DNA of 64,000 bases from a virus: IMG/VR virus record IMGVR_UViG_3300047322_001237, positions 1 to 64,000 of that record. The stretch is one strand, 5' to 3'. The position numbers and the translations under genes were made by a program. Of this stretch, positions 34,881 through 43,257 are shown piece by piece. Numbering within the stretch: position 1 is the stretch's first letter; each line of letters begins with the position of its first letter. The notes below the pieces were generated by a model. That model was not told where the DNA came from and did not search any database. It was given only the letters and a program-made list of their open reading frames with translations.

Positions 34881-35355
34881 TGCTTTCTTTCCTATCAGGA
34901 TCGATCAAGAAGATCTTGGGCTCGATCTGACAGCGCCGCGCCTCGTCGATCATGTTCCGAGTGCCGGGTGAGCGGCCATCCCAGAAGGTAACGACGCGTG
35001 TAGCGTGTTGAGCCATGAGGCGGTTGCGGAAATGACCTGCCGCAGCGTTGTAACGCTTTCCACTGCGATTGACTCGAATCACGGCACCAGGCACTGTCAG
35101 ATCATCCCAATCAGCCGGGAACTCGGTCCAGGCGCGGCCGTTCTCACGGCACCAACGGATAATCATAGAATCTGGACCGCGACTGGCTTTACCCGAGATG
35201 AAGATCGGGCGAGCCGTGGGAAGCTCCATGCAGAGATACGCTTCGAGGTGGTTCACGAACTGCGGGTAGTCGTTGAAGTTCCGACCACCAGCCACGACGA
35301 TCGCCTCATCAAAATCGCGTATCGCTGCATGCGATAGCGCGACGTGCTCGATCAT
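34780..35355 (-). CDS. SLOG-superfamily (DUF2493/YspA-like) protein (191 aa)
   Basis: The ATG at 35355 overlaps the upstream stop as ATGA; longer frames only shadow that gene. Residues about 17-140 match the DUF2493 family: AIVVAGGRNFNDYPQF, PIFISGKASRGPDSMIIRWC, PADWDDLTVPG, AAGHFRNRLMAQHATRVVTF and WDGRSPGTRNMIDEAR. SLOG proteins have a Rossmann-like fold and bind nucleotide derivatives such as ADP-ribose or cyclic ADP-ribose, and several take part in defence or counter-defence. The last 30 residues overlap the next gene. The NADAR-like gene lies 4 kb downstream on the same strand. Confidence 0.85.
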   Translation of the reverse strand: MIEHVALSHAAIRDFDEAIVVAGGRNFNDYPQFVNHLEAYLCMELPTARPIFISGKASRGPDSMIIRWCRENGRAWTEFPADWDDLTVPGAVIRVNRSGKRYNAAAGHFRNRLMAQHATRVVTFWDGRSPGTRNMIDEARRCQIEPKIFLIDPDRKESNDQTAWKESRNRSVHPEVYSEAHSGVFYERPVV

Positions 35356-35708
35356 TCCGAGAGGGGCAGCGAGTGCTCGATGATGCAAGGCAGGACTCCC
35401 ATTTCGAACAGACGTTTCCAGTTCTCCACCGAACCCTTCTGATCGATCAGGCAGTAGCGCACGTCCATCGTGTCGACGCCCTTTGCCTCGTTGAGCTTGC
35501 CGAAGATCACGCGCCATGCACGATTGATCGCGAACTGCTGATAGTCCGGATCGGGCAGGGTATCCACGCCGGGCTGGAGATACTGTTTCCATGCTTCCGG
35601 ATTCGGATGGCCCTTGCCGATGAGCAAGTTGGTCACGTGGCCGACGAGATTCTCGATGGCTTCACCTGCGGGTACCTCGGTGGAGGTTTCTTCTACATCA
35701 TGAGTCAT
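35352..35708 (-). CDS. Unrecognised protein (118 aa)
   Basis: Begins MTHDVEETSTEVPAGEAIEN, an acidic soluble helical protein with FAINRAWRVIFGKLNEAKG. Its stop overlaps the SLOG gene start by 4 nt, implying coupling. An AT-rich segment and hairpin gtgcgctaccgcac (35741-35754) lie upstream. Function unknown. Confidence 0.65.
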   Translation of the reverse strand: MTHDVEETSTEVPAGEAIENLVGHVTNLLIGKGHPNPEAWKQYLQPGVDTLPDPDYQQFAINRAWRVIFGKLNEAKGVDTMDVRYCLIDQKGSVENWKRLFEMGVLPCIIEHSLPLSE

Positions 35709-35776
35709 GGCAGTAAAAAATCTCTAGTAATCTTATTAACGTGCGCTACCGCACACAGCGAAGTAGCGCCTTGAAA

Positions 35777-36199
35777 TCACTTCCAGCCGTACTGGCCGAG
35801 TGCATCATTCAGACCGACCTTCTCGTCTTCGGTCCACTCGCGATCCATCCCTTCGAAGGGCGCGGTAGCCATCGGCTTCTCAGTCGCTTCTTTCTCGGCG
35901 ACGTAGGCGCGCGCTGTTCCTTCTGGAACCGATTCAAAGCGACCGTCTTCCATCTCTGCCTGCGAACGAACGCAGATGCGACCGTCGGCCATCATGTACG
36001 CGTAGGCAGGTTCACGAGAATGCTCGAGCACATATTCACTCGGCAAACCTGTGATGATGTAAACGCCGCCCTTGGTGTGGCGCACTTCTTCGCCGACACG
36101 GAACTTGAAGGTGCCATTGACCGCACCAATCGTGACGGCGAGGTTCGCTTGCAGGTACGGATGCACCTGGCTGATCTTCTCTTGCTTGTCTGCGTCCAT
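35777..36199 (-). CDS. DUF1653-like protein (140 aa)
   Basis: ATG 36199 (MDADKQEKISQVHPY) has ACGAGGTCCCT upstream. Residues 30-85 resemble DUF1653: FKFRVGEEVRHTKGGVYIIT, then LEHSREPAYAYMMADGRICV, RSQAEMEDGRFESV. In that family a G.Y.H.KG..Y motif is followed by a strand and a V/R-x-x-MF block; function is unknown. It is a soluble protein in a tight minus-strand run after the RecA-like gene. Confidence 0.55.
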   Translation of the reverse strand: MDADKQEKISQVHPYLQANLAVTIGAVNGTFKFRVGEEVRHTKGGVYIITGLPSEYVLEHSREPAYAYMMADGRICVRSQAEMEDGRFESVPEGTARAYVAEKEATEKPMATAPFEGMDREWTEDEKVGLNDALGQYGWK

Positions 36200-36212
36200 A
36201 GGGACCTCGTGT

Positions 36213-37718
36213 TTAAGCTGCCATCGCGTGCAGAAGACCGTCACGCTCGGCAATGCGTTGAATCAGTTCCTGATACTGCGGCAGCGGCTTCTTGTCCTCG
36301 CCCATCCAGTACGGGAAGTAGTGCTCCGGGTGTTCCTTCGGCAGCGTCATGCGCAGCAAATCCATCGTCGAGAGGAACGGCAGCTCATGCGCTTCGCCCA
36401 GTTCGTGCGTCCACCAGCCACGCGTCGTCAGCAGCACATTCCAGTCGAAGCCCAAGGCCTTCAGGCTGTCGTACAGTTGCTTCGGGCTGAGCTTGAGCTC
36501 GGGCGCCATGGTGTGCCACAGGTAGCTCATCTGGCACATCTCGCTCGTGATGTTGAGCGCACGGCGCAGCATCGGATCGTTGTCGATCTTGCGGCGAACC
36601 GTCGTGCGTTGCAGCTTGACATCAGGGTACAGGGCGAGGCTGTAGTTGATGTTGTTGCCTTCCAGACCGTAGCGACCCTGTTCCTTGATGTGGTGGAACT
36701 CGGTGAGCGACGGCAGCACACCTTCGCTCTGCGAGACGATCAGCGTGAACGCCATGCCCGATGCACCCGACTTCGAACGCAGATTGCGCAGCTGCACGGT
36801 GTTCAGATCCGTGTCGAGCTTAAGCGTGTCTTCTTGGTTGCGCGGGTACTCCGGCGCACGGTTGCCGTCGAGCAGCGGGGCCGAGTTGTAGCAGTGCCAG
36901 CAATTGTGCGTAATGAACGTGAACTTGTCGGTCGTGCCCTTGATCTTGTCGCCGTTCTTCAGGTGCTTGAGCTTCTGAATCGGTACGGAACCGGCGGGAC
37001 CCGCGTTCTGCATCGTCGACTCTTTGCCGAGGTGGGCAGTCATCAGCAGGTAGTCGTAGGCCTGACCGTGTAGACGCGGTGCTTCCATCAGGATACGCAA
37101 CTTGGCGAGACCCTGACGCATGTGAATCGTGTTGCCGCCGGATTCGCCCAGATCGTTCTTGTCCTGCATCTCGATCACGTCCGACGTCTCGAACTCGGTG
37201 AACGAGTCGATTTCGGTGAACGTCGGGATCAGCATGGTAAATGCCCCCGTGCGCTCGCGGTTGTGGAAGGGCGTATTGACGATGATGTCCTTCCGCTTGG
37301 TCTTCTCTTCCAGCTCGTTCTTGTGGTTCTTGTACCACTCGTCGCCGACATAAACCGTCTTGTCGGTGATCGACCAGCGTTGCGACTCCAGCACATCCTC
37401 GCCGTGGAACGCTTCCGTACGAGCGACGAACTCGCGGTAGTGCCATTCGTGAATGTTGACTTCGGTGTCGTACGTCTTGGCGGCCGAGTACAGCATGCGT
37501 GACATGGCGGTCAGCATCATGTAGTGCTCGGTCGTGGATTTGAAGTTGTTGCCGATACCCGTAATCCCGGTCAGCGGTGCCAATCCACCGTTCAGGATCG
37601 ACTCATTACGACGACCCTTGATGTAGTGGCCAGTCGGAATGTCGAAGCCTGCCCCGATATTGATCATCACCTTGACATTCGGTGCTGGTGTCAGCTTTGT
37701 TCTTAAGTCAATCGTCAT
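36213..37718 (-). CDS. RecA/UvsX-type ATPase (501 aa)
   Basis: The N-terminal part has a Walker A-like loop GITGIGNNFKST (51-62), where T4 UvsX-type recombinases also have a modified loop ending FKS. ML/IPTFTEIDSFT (about 162-173) would be Walker B with D171-S172, and YDYLLMTAHLGK (221-232) the sensor strand, as the V-I-N-Q strand in RecA. These suggest a RecA-fold strand-exchange or helicase-like ATPase for recombination-dependent replication. The 501 residues exceed typical RecA (about 350) or UvsX (about 390); the C-terminal 200 residues have no recognised motif. The modified Walker loop lowers certainty; a DnaB-like helicase is the alternative. Confidence 0.6.
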   Translation of the reverse strand: MTIDLRTKLTPAPNVKVMINIGAGFDIPTGHYIKGRRNESILNGGLAPLTGITGIGNNFKSTTEHYMMLTAMSRMLYSAAKTYDTEVNIHEWHYREFVARTEAFHGEDVLESQRWSITDKTVYVGDEWYKNHKNELEEKTKRKDIIVNTPFHNRERTGAFTMLIPTFTEIDSFTEFETSDVIEMQDKNDLGESGGNTIHMRQGLAKLRILMEAPRLHGQAYDYLLMTAHLGKESTMQNAGPAGSVPIQKLKHLKNGDKIKGTTDKFTFITHNCWHCYNSAPLLDGNRAPEYPRNQEDTLKLDTDLNTVQLRNLRSKSGASGMAFTLIVSQSEGVLPSLTEFHHIKEQGRYGLEGNNINYSLALYPDVKLQRTTVRRKIDNDPMLRRALNITSEMCQMSYLWHTMAPELKLSPKQLYDSLKALGFDWNVLLTTRGWWTHELGEAHELPFLSTMDLLRMTLPKEHPEHYFPYWMGEDKKPLPQYQELIQRIAERDGLLHAMAA

Positions 37719-37831
37719 CTTCTGCTCGTTCGTAAGGACGTCTATGTTCGATAACTAACGCTTGCGCAAAAGATGGATTTGACTTCGTACATTTTTATGA
37801 ACTGCCCTATTGATTTCTCAACGGACCCCCT
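37719..37831. promoter_or_regulatory. Divergent intergenic region
   Basis: Promoters for the RecA-like gene (minus) and the 272-aa gene (plus) should lie here. CTATG occurs at 37742-37746 and an AT-rich ttgacttcgtacattttt tract follows at about 37780-37797. No clear -35/-10 pair. Confidence 0.35.
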
Positions 37832-38650
37832 ATGACGACCCTGCTCGAGAACCAACGCGCCGTGGTGGCGCTTGAAGCCTTCACCCTGCCGGATACCGGG
37901 AGCCTCCTGCATCGGGTCTTCCCGGCGATTCAGGCAGGTTTCCGCGATCTCTACAACCTCGTGTCGACCAACGACAAGCCGGCGGCGCCGATCACGAGTC
38001 AGCAGAAGGAGTTTCTGGAAGCCATCGCAAACCGGAACTACGTGTCGATCTCGCCGCTGCCGGCGCGCGTGCCGGAAGGCCTGAAGGTTCCCTATCTCGT
38101 CTATGGCGAGGCACTGTCGCAGGCGGTGGAAAATGCCACAAAGATTGTGGATCAGCTCTCGCTCTACACCCTGTTCTTGGGTCAGCTCGTCACCAACCAC
38201 GATCACCAGTTCAGTTCCGAGTTCAATCCCAGCTACTACAAGAAGCTGCAGGCAACCCGCGACATGGACAATCAGCAACTGGGCGCCTGCTTTCAGGCGG
38301 GCTCCACGAAAGCCGATCGGACCTTCGGGGACGTGGTAGCGCGCAACGCTGACTGGAAGAGCGTCTTCAACCTGACCAACGCCGTGAGCGAACAGGTCGA
38401 CGCGGTCAACCGTCGCACGCTCAAGAAGAAAATCGAGGAAGCAGGCCAACTGCTCGATACGATCGAGAAGAAGCTCGAACGAAAGGAGCTCGAAGACGTC
38501 TCGCCGCAGGTGGTGACGGAGCTCTCCGAAGGCGCGTATCAGATCGCCTCGCAGCTCGAGATGTACAGCGCCGTGTACTACAAAGTGCAGGCGTTCGTGA
38601 CGGCCGTGAATTATTCGATGGGTGTTGCGATCCGTGCATTCGGGAAGTAA
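37832..38650 (+). CDS. Unrecognised protein (272 aa)
   Basis: Starts MTTLLENQRAVVALEAFTLP and is a helical, soluble protein with coiled-coil potential at about 195-225 (LKKKIEEAGQLLDTIEKKLE). No catalytic motif, signal or membrane segment. It is a lone plus-strand gene between divergent and convergent junctions; a palindromic terminator follows. Function unknown; could be a head or replication-associated protein. Confidence 0.65.
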   Translation: MTTLLENQRAVVALEAFTLPDTGSLLHRVFPAIQAGFRDLYNLVSTNDKPAAPITSQQKEFLEAIANRNYVSISPLPARVPEGLKVPYLVYGEALSQAVENATKIVDQLSLYTLFLGQLVTNHDHQFSSEFNPSYYKKLQATRDMDNQQLGACFQAGSTKADRTFGDVVARNADWKSVFNLTNAVSEQVDAVNRRTLKKKIEEAGQLLDTIEKKLERKELEDVSPQVVTELSEGAYQIASQLEMYSAVYYKVQAFVTAVNYSMGVAIRAFGK

Positions 38651-38653
38651 GCA

Positions 38654-38706
38654 AGCGGCATAAGAGCCAGAGGGGACCGAGAGGCCCTCTCTGGCTTCTA
38701 TGACGT
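38654..38706. terminator. Palindromic bidirectional terminator, conserved-arm family, copy 5
   Basis: agcggcataagagccagag ... ctctggcttctatgacgtt forms the arms around a loop of about 12 nt. It sits between the converging genes at 38650 and 38713. Confidence 0.85.
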
Positions 38707-38712
38707 TCGTCG

Positions 38713-39156
38713 CTATGCACCCACGTGTTGCCAGTTGCGCAGCAGTCGCTCGACATCGCCCAACATCCGGCCATCGTCGCCGTAACGTAGCCACTTTGGC
38801 ATGGCCGATACGATCCGCATCCCCAGTCCCCGCACATCCGTCTGATCTTGCAGCGTTCTGGTGTCGATTCGTGTGCCCGCTTCGAACGGACGGTTTCGCC
38901 AGATGGCACCGCTGATATGGATGGGGAACTTGAGAGCCGCGTCGTCCGCCGACAAGTCCAGCATCTTGTTCAGCTTGTGCAACATCTCGCGGTTGAACTC
39001 CTGCGGCGCTTTCAGCTGGGCTGAGAACGAAGCGAGGAACAACAACCGTTTGGTGCGCTCGGGCAGATGACGATCGAGCATGCTTGAAAACCGAACTCGC
39101 ATGCCGACGGTGACACCCGAGAACCGGCCTCGAATGACGTCTGTGACACGATTCAT
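38713..39156 (-). CDS. Unrecognised protein (147 aa)
   Basis: A basic, soluble protein beginning MNRVTDVIRGRFSGVTVGMR and containing LPERTKRLLFLASFSAQLK. No recognised domain. It is the last gene of the transcript carrying RNase HI, 84 nt upstream. Function unknown. Confidence 0.6.
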   Translation of the reverse strand: MNRVTDVIRGRFSGVTVGMRVRFSSMLDRHLPERTKRLLFLASFSAQLKAPQEFNREMLHKLNKMLDLSADDAALKFPIHISGAIWRNRPFEAGTRIDTRTLQDQTDVRGLGMRIVSAMPKWLRYGDDGRMLGDVERLLRNWQHVGA

Positions 39157-39240
39157 TGAAAGAAACTCCTGAATGGCTTGGCAACCAGAACGGACCTGCG
39201 TTGCTCTGGGAGTGCCGTGCCTTAAAAGGAATGGAAAGGG

Positions 39241-40785
39241 TTATGCGACCATGCGCAGGTTCGAGTACACGCCCGCCCAGATTCCTACGTCACCGTCTGC
39301 TTCCACCACGGTCGCGTAACGGAACGCCGTGGGGGACTCCAGCCAGGTAAGGAGGGTGACCTTGGGTCGAGCCTTCTCCAGACGCTTGAGCGAATTGCGG
39401 TTAAGCAAGTCGATGCCCAGCGTCAGAGTCACCGGAACCTGTGCAATCCCGTCTCCGACTCGGTAGTTTGCTTGAACCTCGAGTGCTGCAAAGCCAACCA
39501 CAAACTGCGGACGCAGCTCCATGGCCGAGACCGTTTCAGCCTTCTTCCCGACAGACTTTTCACGTGTCTCATAAAGTATCTCGGTCAGGTCCGTCGCGGT
39601 GACGAGCGGATCGTTCGCTTGATACATCTCCAGCTTGATGATCAGCTCGGAGAGTGCTTCCACAGCGCGCATGGCGAGCTTGGGAGGACGGCATTCGCGC
39701 GTCAGAGGCTTTCGCTTGTGGCCCGGCCCCGGTTCCTCGTCCAAGCAGTTCAGATCGAGCCGCGAGTTGCTGGCCCGCGGCATCGCGATCGTTCCGTAGC
39801 GCATGACTTCCTTGTGGGTGCCAGCGCTGAACAGTTGATCAAGTCGGATCATGACGATGGAGTCCATCCCGCAGGCGAGATCCGTCGTATGGTTGCGCAC
39901 GAACTCGATCGAGTCGTCCACTTCTTTCAAGCGCACGACCGAGTACGCACCGTCGCTGATGCGCTTGCCGAGTAGATCATCTTCGGTACCGTGCTCGCCG
40001 AGATAGTATTCGCCCGACTTCTGATACTCCTTGACCGTGTTGAAGTACATCCGGCGATTCGCCAGCATCGGATGGCGCTCGCTGTCGTACTTCCAGTAGC
40101 CTTCGGCGATCGATGTCGTCACATCGCTCTTGAGGATGTCTTGTTGTGCGAGGAGGACACCGAGCGTGGCGTGCTTGTCGGCGATGTCGTTGCCCAGATG
40201 CCCGTCGTGTCCCTTCACCCACGCGAAGTTCACTTCGACACCACGGTCAACGAGCCGCTGCTTGGCCGCGAGCAATTCTTTCCAGAGTGCCTCGTTCGCA
40301 ACGGGCTTACCGTCCCGCGTCACCCAGCCGTTGCGTTGCCAGCCCTGGATCCATTCCTCCATACCCTTACGCACGTACTGCGAATCGGTGGTGACGAGCA
40401 CGCGCTTGATTTCGTAGTTGATCGCGTGCTCGAGTGCACGCGTCGCTGCCATCAACTCGCCAACGTTGTTCGTCGGCTTTTTCAGCGGATTGGTCACGGG
40501 AATCGACCCGTAGCCATCCACGTAATGAATCGGAGTTACTTCGGCCACGCCGCCCTTCTGGACCGCGTCAGCCTTCGAGACGTAGCCGCGCTGGGTCAGC
40601 AGCCAGCCACCGTTACCTGTTCCCTTCTTTGGCTTCTCGTCCGAGTAGAGGAAGCCGTGAATGCCCCAACCACTGGGACCCGGATTCGGATTCGCCCCGC
40701 CGTCAGCATAGATCATCATGCCATGCGTGACGGTTACTGCTGCCTCTGCGGAGGCTTCTTGTTGAACTTCTACTGTTTCACTCAC
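39241..40785 (-). CDS. RNase HI with long C-terminal extension (514 aa)
   Basis: I chose the GTG at 40785 (reading VSETVEVQQE) because AGGA lies upstream; ATG codons shortly before the domain are alternatives. The RNase HI core is clear. YADGGANPNPGPSGWG gives the first Asp (D28), NNVGELMAATRALEHA the Glu (E110), VTTDSQYVRKGMEEWIQGW the second Asp (D134), and HDGHLGNDIADKHA the last Asp (D203). The enzyme cuts RNA in RNA-DNA hybrids and would remove primers in phage replication. The domain carries an insertion before the Glu (GNGGWLLTQRGYVSKADAVQ and following). The roughly 300-residue C-terminal part matches no family I know. Confidence 0.9.
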   Translation of the reverse strand: MSETVEVQQEASAEAAVTVTHGMMIYADGGANPNPGPSGWGIHGFLYSDEKPKKGTGNGGWLLTQRGYVSKADAVQKGGVAEVTPIHYVDGYGSIPVTNPLKKPTNNVGELMAATRALEHAINYEIKRVLVTTDSQYVRKGMEEWIQGWQRNGWVTRDGKPVANEALWKELLAAKQRLVDRGVEVNFAWVKGHDGHLGNDIADKHATLGVLLAQQDILKSDVTTSIAEGYWKYDSERHPMLANRRMYFNTVKEYQKSGEYYLGEHGTEDDLLGKRISDGAYSVVRLKEVDDSIEFVRNHTTDLACGMDSIVMIRLDQLFSAGTHKEVMRYGTIAMPRASNSRLDLNCLDEEPGPGHKRKPLTRECRPPKLAMRAVEALSELIIKLEMYQANDPLVTATDLTEILYETREKSVGKKAETVSAMELRPQFVVGFAALEVQANYRVGDGIAQVPVTLTLGIDLLNRNSLKRLEKARPKVTLLTWLESPTAFRYATVVEADGDVGIWAGVYSNLRMVA

Positions 40786-40848
40786 GATTGCTGATCCTAA
40801 GTCTTCTTGAACTACACCATGGGCACCGTGCGTCAAAAATGCCTGTGC

Positions 40849-41328
40849 TCACGATCTAGCGCGATGTTCGATGCGCTTCTTGTTCGTCTCGCAACGCCGG
40901 ACGTAGTCCTGGTACGACTTCTTCAGGATGCTTTGCGTCTGGTCTATGTACTTGTGCAACTCCACGATGTGTGCGCGCGCAAGCGCGTCCACAGCCGCAT
41001 CGTCGGAGGGCTTGATGGCATCGAGCTGTTTGATCGGAACCTCAGGCGCGCGCGGTAGGGCAGGCATGCGGTAGGCAGGGCACAGACCTTTGGTCACGAC
41101 ACTCGGTTCATCGGGCGGTGCCGGAGGCGGCGTTTTAGCGATGGTCGGGTCGACACGCGTGTCCGGAATGATCACGACGAGTCCACTGATTTGCGACGCC
41201 GGATGGTCGGCCGCCGCCGCGCGAATCGTGTCCGGGTTTATTTCCAGGTAGGTGCTCTTGTTGAAGCTGTTGCATCCGGCCAAAGCGAGGCCCAGCGCGA
41301 GTCCCGCGCCAAAAAGGAACTTGAACAT
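40849..41328 (-). CDS. Putative outer-membrane lipoprotein, o-spanin-like (159 aa)
   Basis: ATG 41328 is preceded by GGAAGTCCATC. The N-terminus MFKFLFGAGLALGLALAGCN is a lipoprotein signal with lipobox LALAGC. A Pro-rich stretch (KTPPPAPPDEP) follows, then a charged helical C-terminus (IDQTQSILKKSYQDYVRR). This plan fits an outer-membrane lipoprotein, possibly an o-spanin linking outer and inner membrane in lysis. It is directly downstream of a TM-plus-coiled-coil protein (gap 19 nt). A second, more typical spanin-like pair lies at 61579-62459, so this could have another envelope role. Confidence 0.6.
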   Translation of the reverse strand: MFKFLFGAGLALGLALAGCNSFNKSTYLEINPDTIRAAAADHPASQISGLVVIIPDTRVDPTIAKTPPPAPPDEPSVVTKGLCPAYRMPALPRAPEVPIKQLDAIKPSDDAAVDALARAHIVELHKYIDQTQSILKKSYQDYVRRCETNKKRIEHRARS

Positions 41329-41347
41329 GATGGACTTCCTGGGAGAG

Positions 41348-41764
41348 TTAGCGGTGCGCAGCTTGCAGACCGGCGAATGTGTTTTTGAGCGCTTGATAGC
41401 TGTCAAGCGGGGCCGCGTGCGGCGGCTCGGGAGGCGTGGCGCTCGCTGCGGGCAGCGGTGCGTCAGCAAGCTCGGGCGGCAGGCATTCGTGCTCGATGCG
41501 TGCCTTTAGGCGAATGATTTCGGCGCGTGACGATTTGTATTGCTTCTCGACCTCGACGTACTTCGCGAGAATCGAGACGAGTCGAACGTCTGCACTCAGA
41601 TTCACTAAGTTGAGCGTGAAGCTCGCCATTACCACGATGCTGAAGATGGCGCGGCGCTTATTGTTTTTGAAGGCATAGGCGAGGCTTTTGCCGTCCAAAA
41701 CCATTTCCTTGACGAATGGCCAAGCGCTCCATACGAGCTTTCCAATGAATTCAATCGGGCTCAA
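41348..41764 (-). CDS. Inner-membrane protein with coiled coil, i-spanin-like (138 aa)
   Basis: Start taken as TTG 41764 because AAAGGGG lies just upstream; the next ATG would remove 20 residues. A transmembrane helix AIFSIVVMASFTLNLVNL (about 39-56) follows a basic stretch, then a coiled-coil segment VEVEKQYKSSRAEIIRLKAR. The C-terminal part is Pro/Ala-rich with two Pro-clusters. Together with the adjacent lipoprotein gene it resembles an inner- and outer-membrane pair, but its TM follows a long N-terminal segment, which is unlike classical Rz. Confidence 0.55.
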   Translation of the reverse strand: MSPIEFIGKLVWSAWPFVKEMVLDGKSLAYAFKNNKRRAIFSIVVMASFTLNLVNLSADVRLVSILAKYVEVEKQYKSSRAEIIRLKARIEHECLPPELADAPLPAASATPPEPPHAAPLDSYQALKNTFAGLQAAHR

Positions 41765-41865
41765 GGTGAATCCCCTTTAGCTAATTTTATAGTCTGAGTA
41801 GTTATTCCAGAGAAGGGCTGGCCATGCCCTTTTCGTCGCCGCGATGTCATGGGAGAGGGAACGCG
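41765..41865. promoter_or_regulatory. Divergent intergenic region
   Basis: Separates the minus gene start at 41764 and the plus gene start at 41866. AT-rich ctaattttatagtc (41781-41794) is the best -10-like tract. Ribosome site for the plus gene is GGGAGAGGGAACGCG. Confidence 0.35.
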
Positions 41866-43230
41866 ATGTACTCGCTTAAAGGCTTTATCAGTAACGATGT
41901 GTTTGCGGACAACGCCCCGGGAGCGATCGCAACCATCGGCGAACTGTCGACACAATCGAGCACCTATTCGCTCGACAAGATTTACTACACTCAGGAGGCT
42001 TATCCGGACCTCACGTTCGTGAGCTTCCTCAGCCAGGATCCGGACAATGGACCTGTCGGTGTCCCGGCAAACCTCGTCACACAGGTAATGCAGGTTGCTG
42101 CGTGGGTGTTTGCTCAAACCCAAGCCGTGCCGAACCCCGGGCAGATTGCGGCAAGCACGATCCTCTCGGGCGTGCTCAACCAGTTCCAGACGAGCGCGAA
42201 GAACTTCACCTGCGGCGACATGGTCAGCGACGGCACGTACTGGGTGCCCGAATGGATGCAGTGGGAGAACACGACCGATTCGACCTACGGTTCGATCGCG
42301 ACGGGCAAGGACAACCTGATCAAGATCTGGTTCGTCGATGCTTCGTTCAAGGCGGAATACGACGAGTATTCGATCGTCGTCGTGCCGCCGATGGCACAGC
42401 TCGACAACTTCTTCACCACGTCGTCGAATGTGCAGGCGGAGCTCAATGCTCAGACCTTCGTCAACACGATGACGCTCGTTCAGGCGGCAAAGGGCGACAA
42501 CCCAGAATCGATCCTCGACGCGCTGAGCTTCGACTACATTGATCCGGCACTGCCCACGAATACGATCCCGACGAACTGGACCGTGCTGATCTATGGTCAG
42601 GCTGGTAACAACATCGACGCGATCGCGAACGCCATCATCGACTACGTGCTCGCGAACAGCACGCACACGCAAGCCGAGTGGACCGAGATCCTTCCGGACC
42701 TCTTCAAGCGGACGGAATTCACGCTGATCCCGATGTACGACCAGTACGGGATTCCGAACCGCAACCAAGTGAGCGGCATTTACTCACCCGTTGCAAATCC
42801 GACCCGCGTCCTCGCGATGATGACGCAGGTGGCGACCGCTTATCCGCAGGCTCATATTAATTCCAACTGCTGCGTTCAGACCTATCCGTATAAGTCGGTT
42901 GCTCTGATCAGCTGCGGTTCGCCGAACAACAAGAATTCTGCGTTCCAAATCGAGCAGGTGTTCCCGGACATCCTGTCGGTCCCGTCGCAAAGCTTGGACT
43001 TTGCTCGCATGTCGACGGACACGCAGAACTTCATGCTTCTGTTGGGGAAGATGCTGGCTGCGGCTGAGGCGCTCACGCAATACGGCAACGTGCCCGCGGG
43101 CATGACGAAGCTCACCCGCAACGGCGTTCTGTACCTGGTCGCGACCTACGAGGGCATCAACTACCTCATGGTCGCGAAATCCAATTTTCCGCTCGCGAAT
43201 GTCCCGGTGTTTCCCGTGAACAACTCGTAA
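41866..43230 (+). CDS. Virion-like protein (454 aa)
   Basis: Start ATG 41866 (MYSLKGFISNDVFADNAPGA) after GAGAGGGAACGCG; a longer in-frame start at 41824 lacks a site. The protein is aromatic, Asn- and Thr-rich with long beta-like stretches and no catalytic motif or signal peptide. It is followed, 27 nt later, by the SPRY-like protein, so both belong to a virion module. Family unrecognised; it could be a baseplate or tail-associated component. Confidence 0.65.
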   Translation: MYSLKGFISNDVFADNAPGAIATIGELSTQSSTYSLDKIYYTQEAYPDLTFVSFLSQDPDNGPVGVPANLVTQVMQVAAWVFAQTQAVPNPGQIAASTILSGVLNQFQTSAKNFTCGDMVSDGTYWVPEWMQWENTTDSTYGSIATGKDNLIKIWFVDASFKAEYDEYSIVVVPPMAQLDNFFTTSSNVQAELNAQTFVNTMTLVQAAKGDNPESILDALSFDYIDPALPTNTIPTNWTVLIYGQAGNNIDAIANAIIDYVLANSTHTQAEWTEILPDLFKRTEFTLIPMYDQYGIPNRNQVSGIYSPVANPTRVLAMMTQVATAYPQAHINSNCCVQTYPYKSVALISCGSPNNKNSAFQIEQVFPDILSVPSQSLDFARMSTDTQNFMLLLGKMLAAAEALTQYGNVPAGMTKLTRNGVLYLVATYEGINYLMVAKSNFPLANVPVFPVNNS

Positions 43231-43257
43231 GTCGACAAGGAATAAACAAGGAGCATC

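Noticed and set aside
37742-39184. Minus-strand frame of 480 codons over the plus gene at 37832
   Set aside because: Runs across a real plus gene and the palindromic terminator and through the start of another gene; shadow composition.
39977-40794. Frames antisense to RNase HI on the plus strand
   Set aside because: Overlap a gene with all four RNase H catalytic carboxylates; shadow composition.
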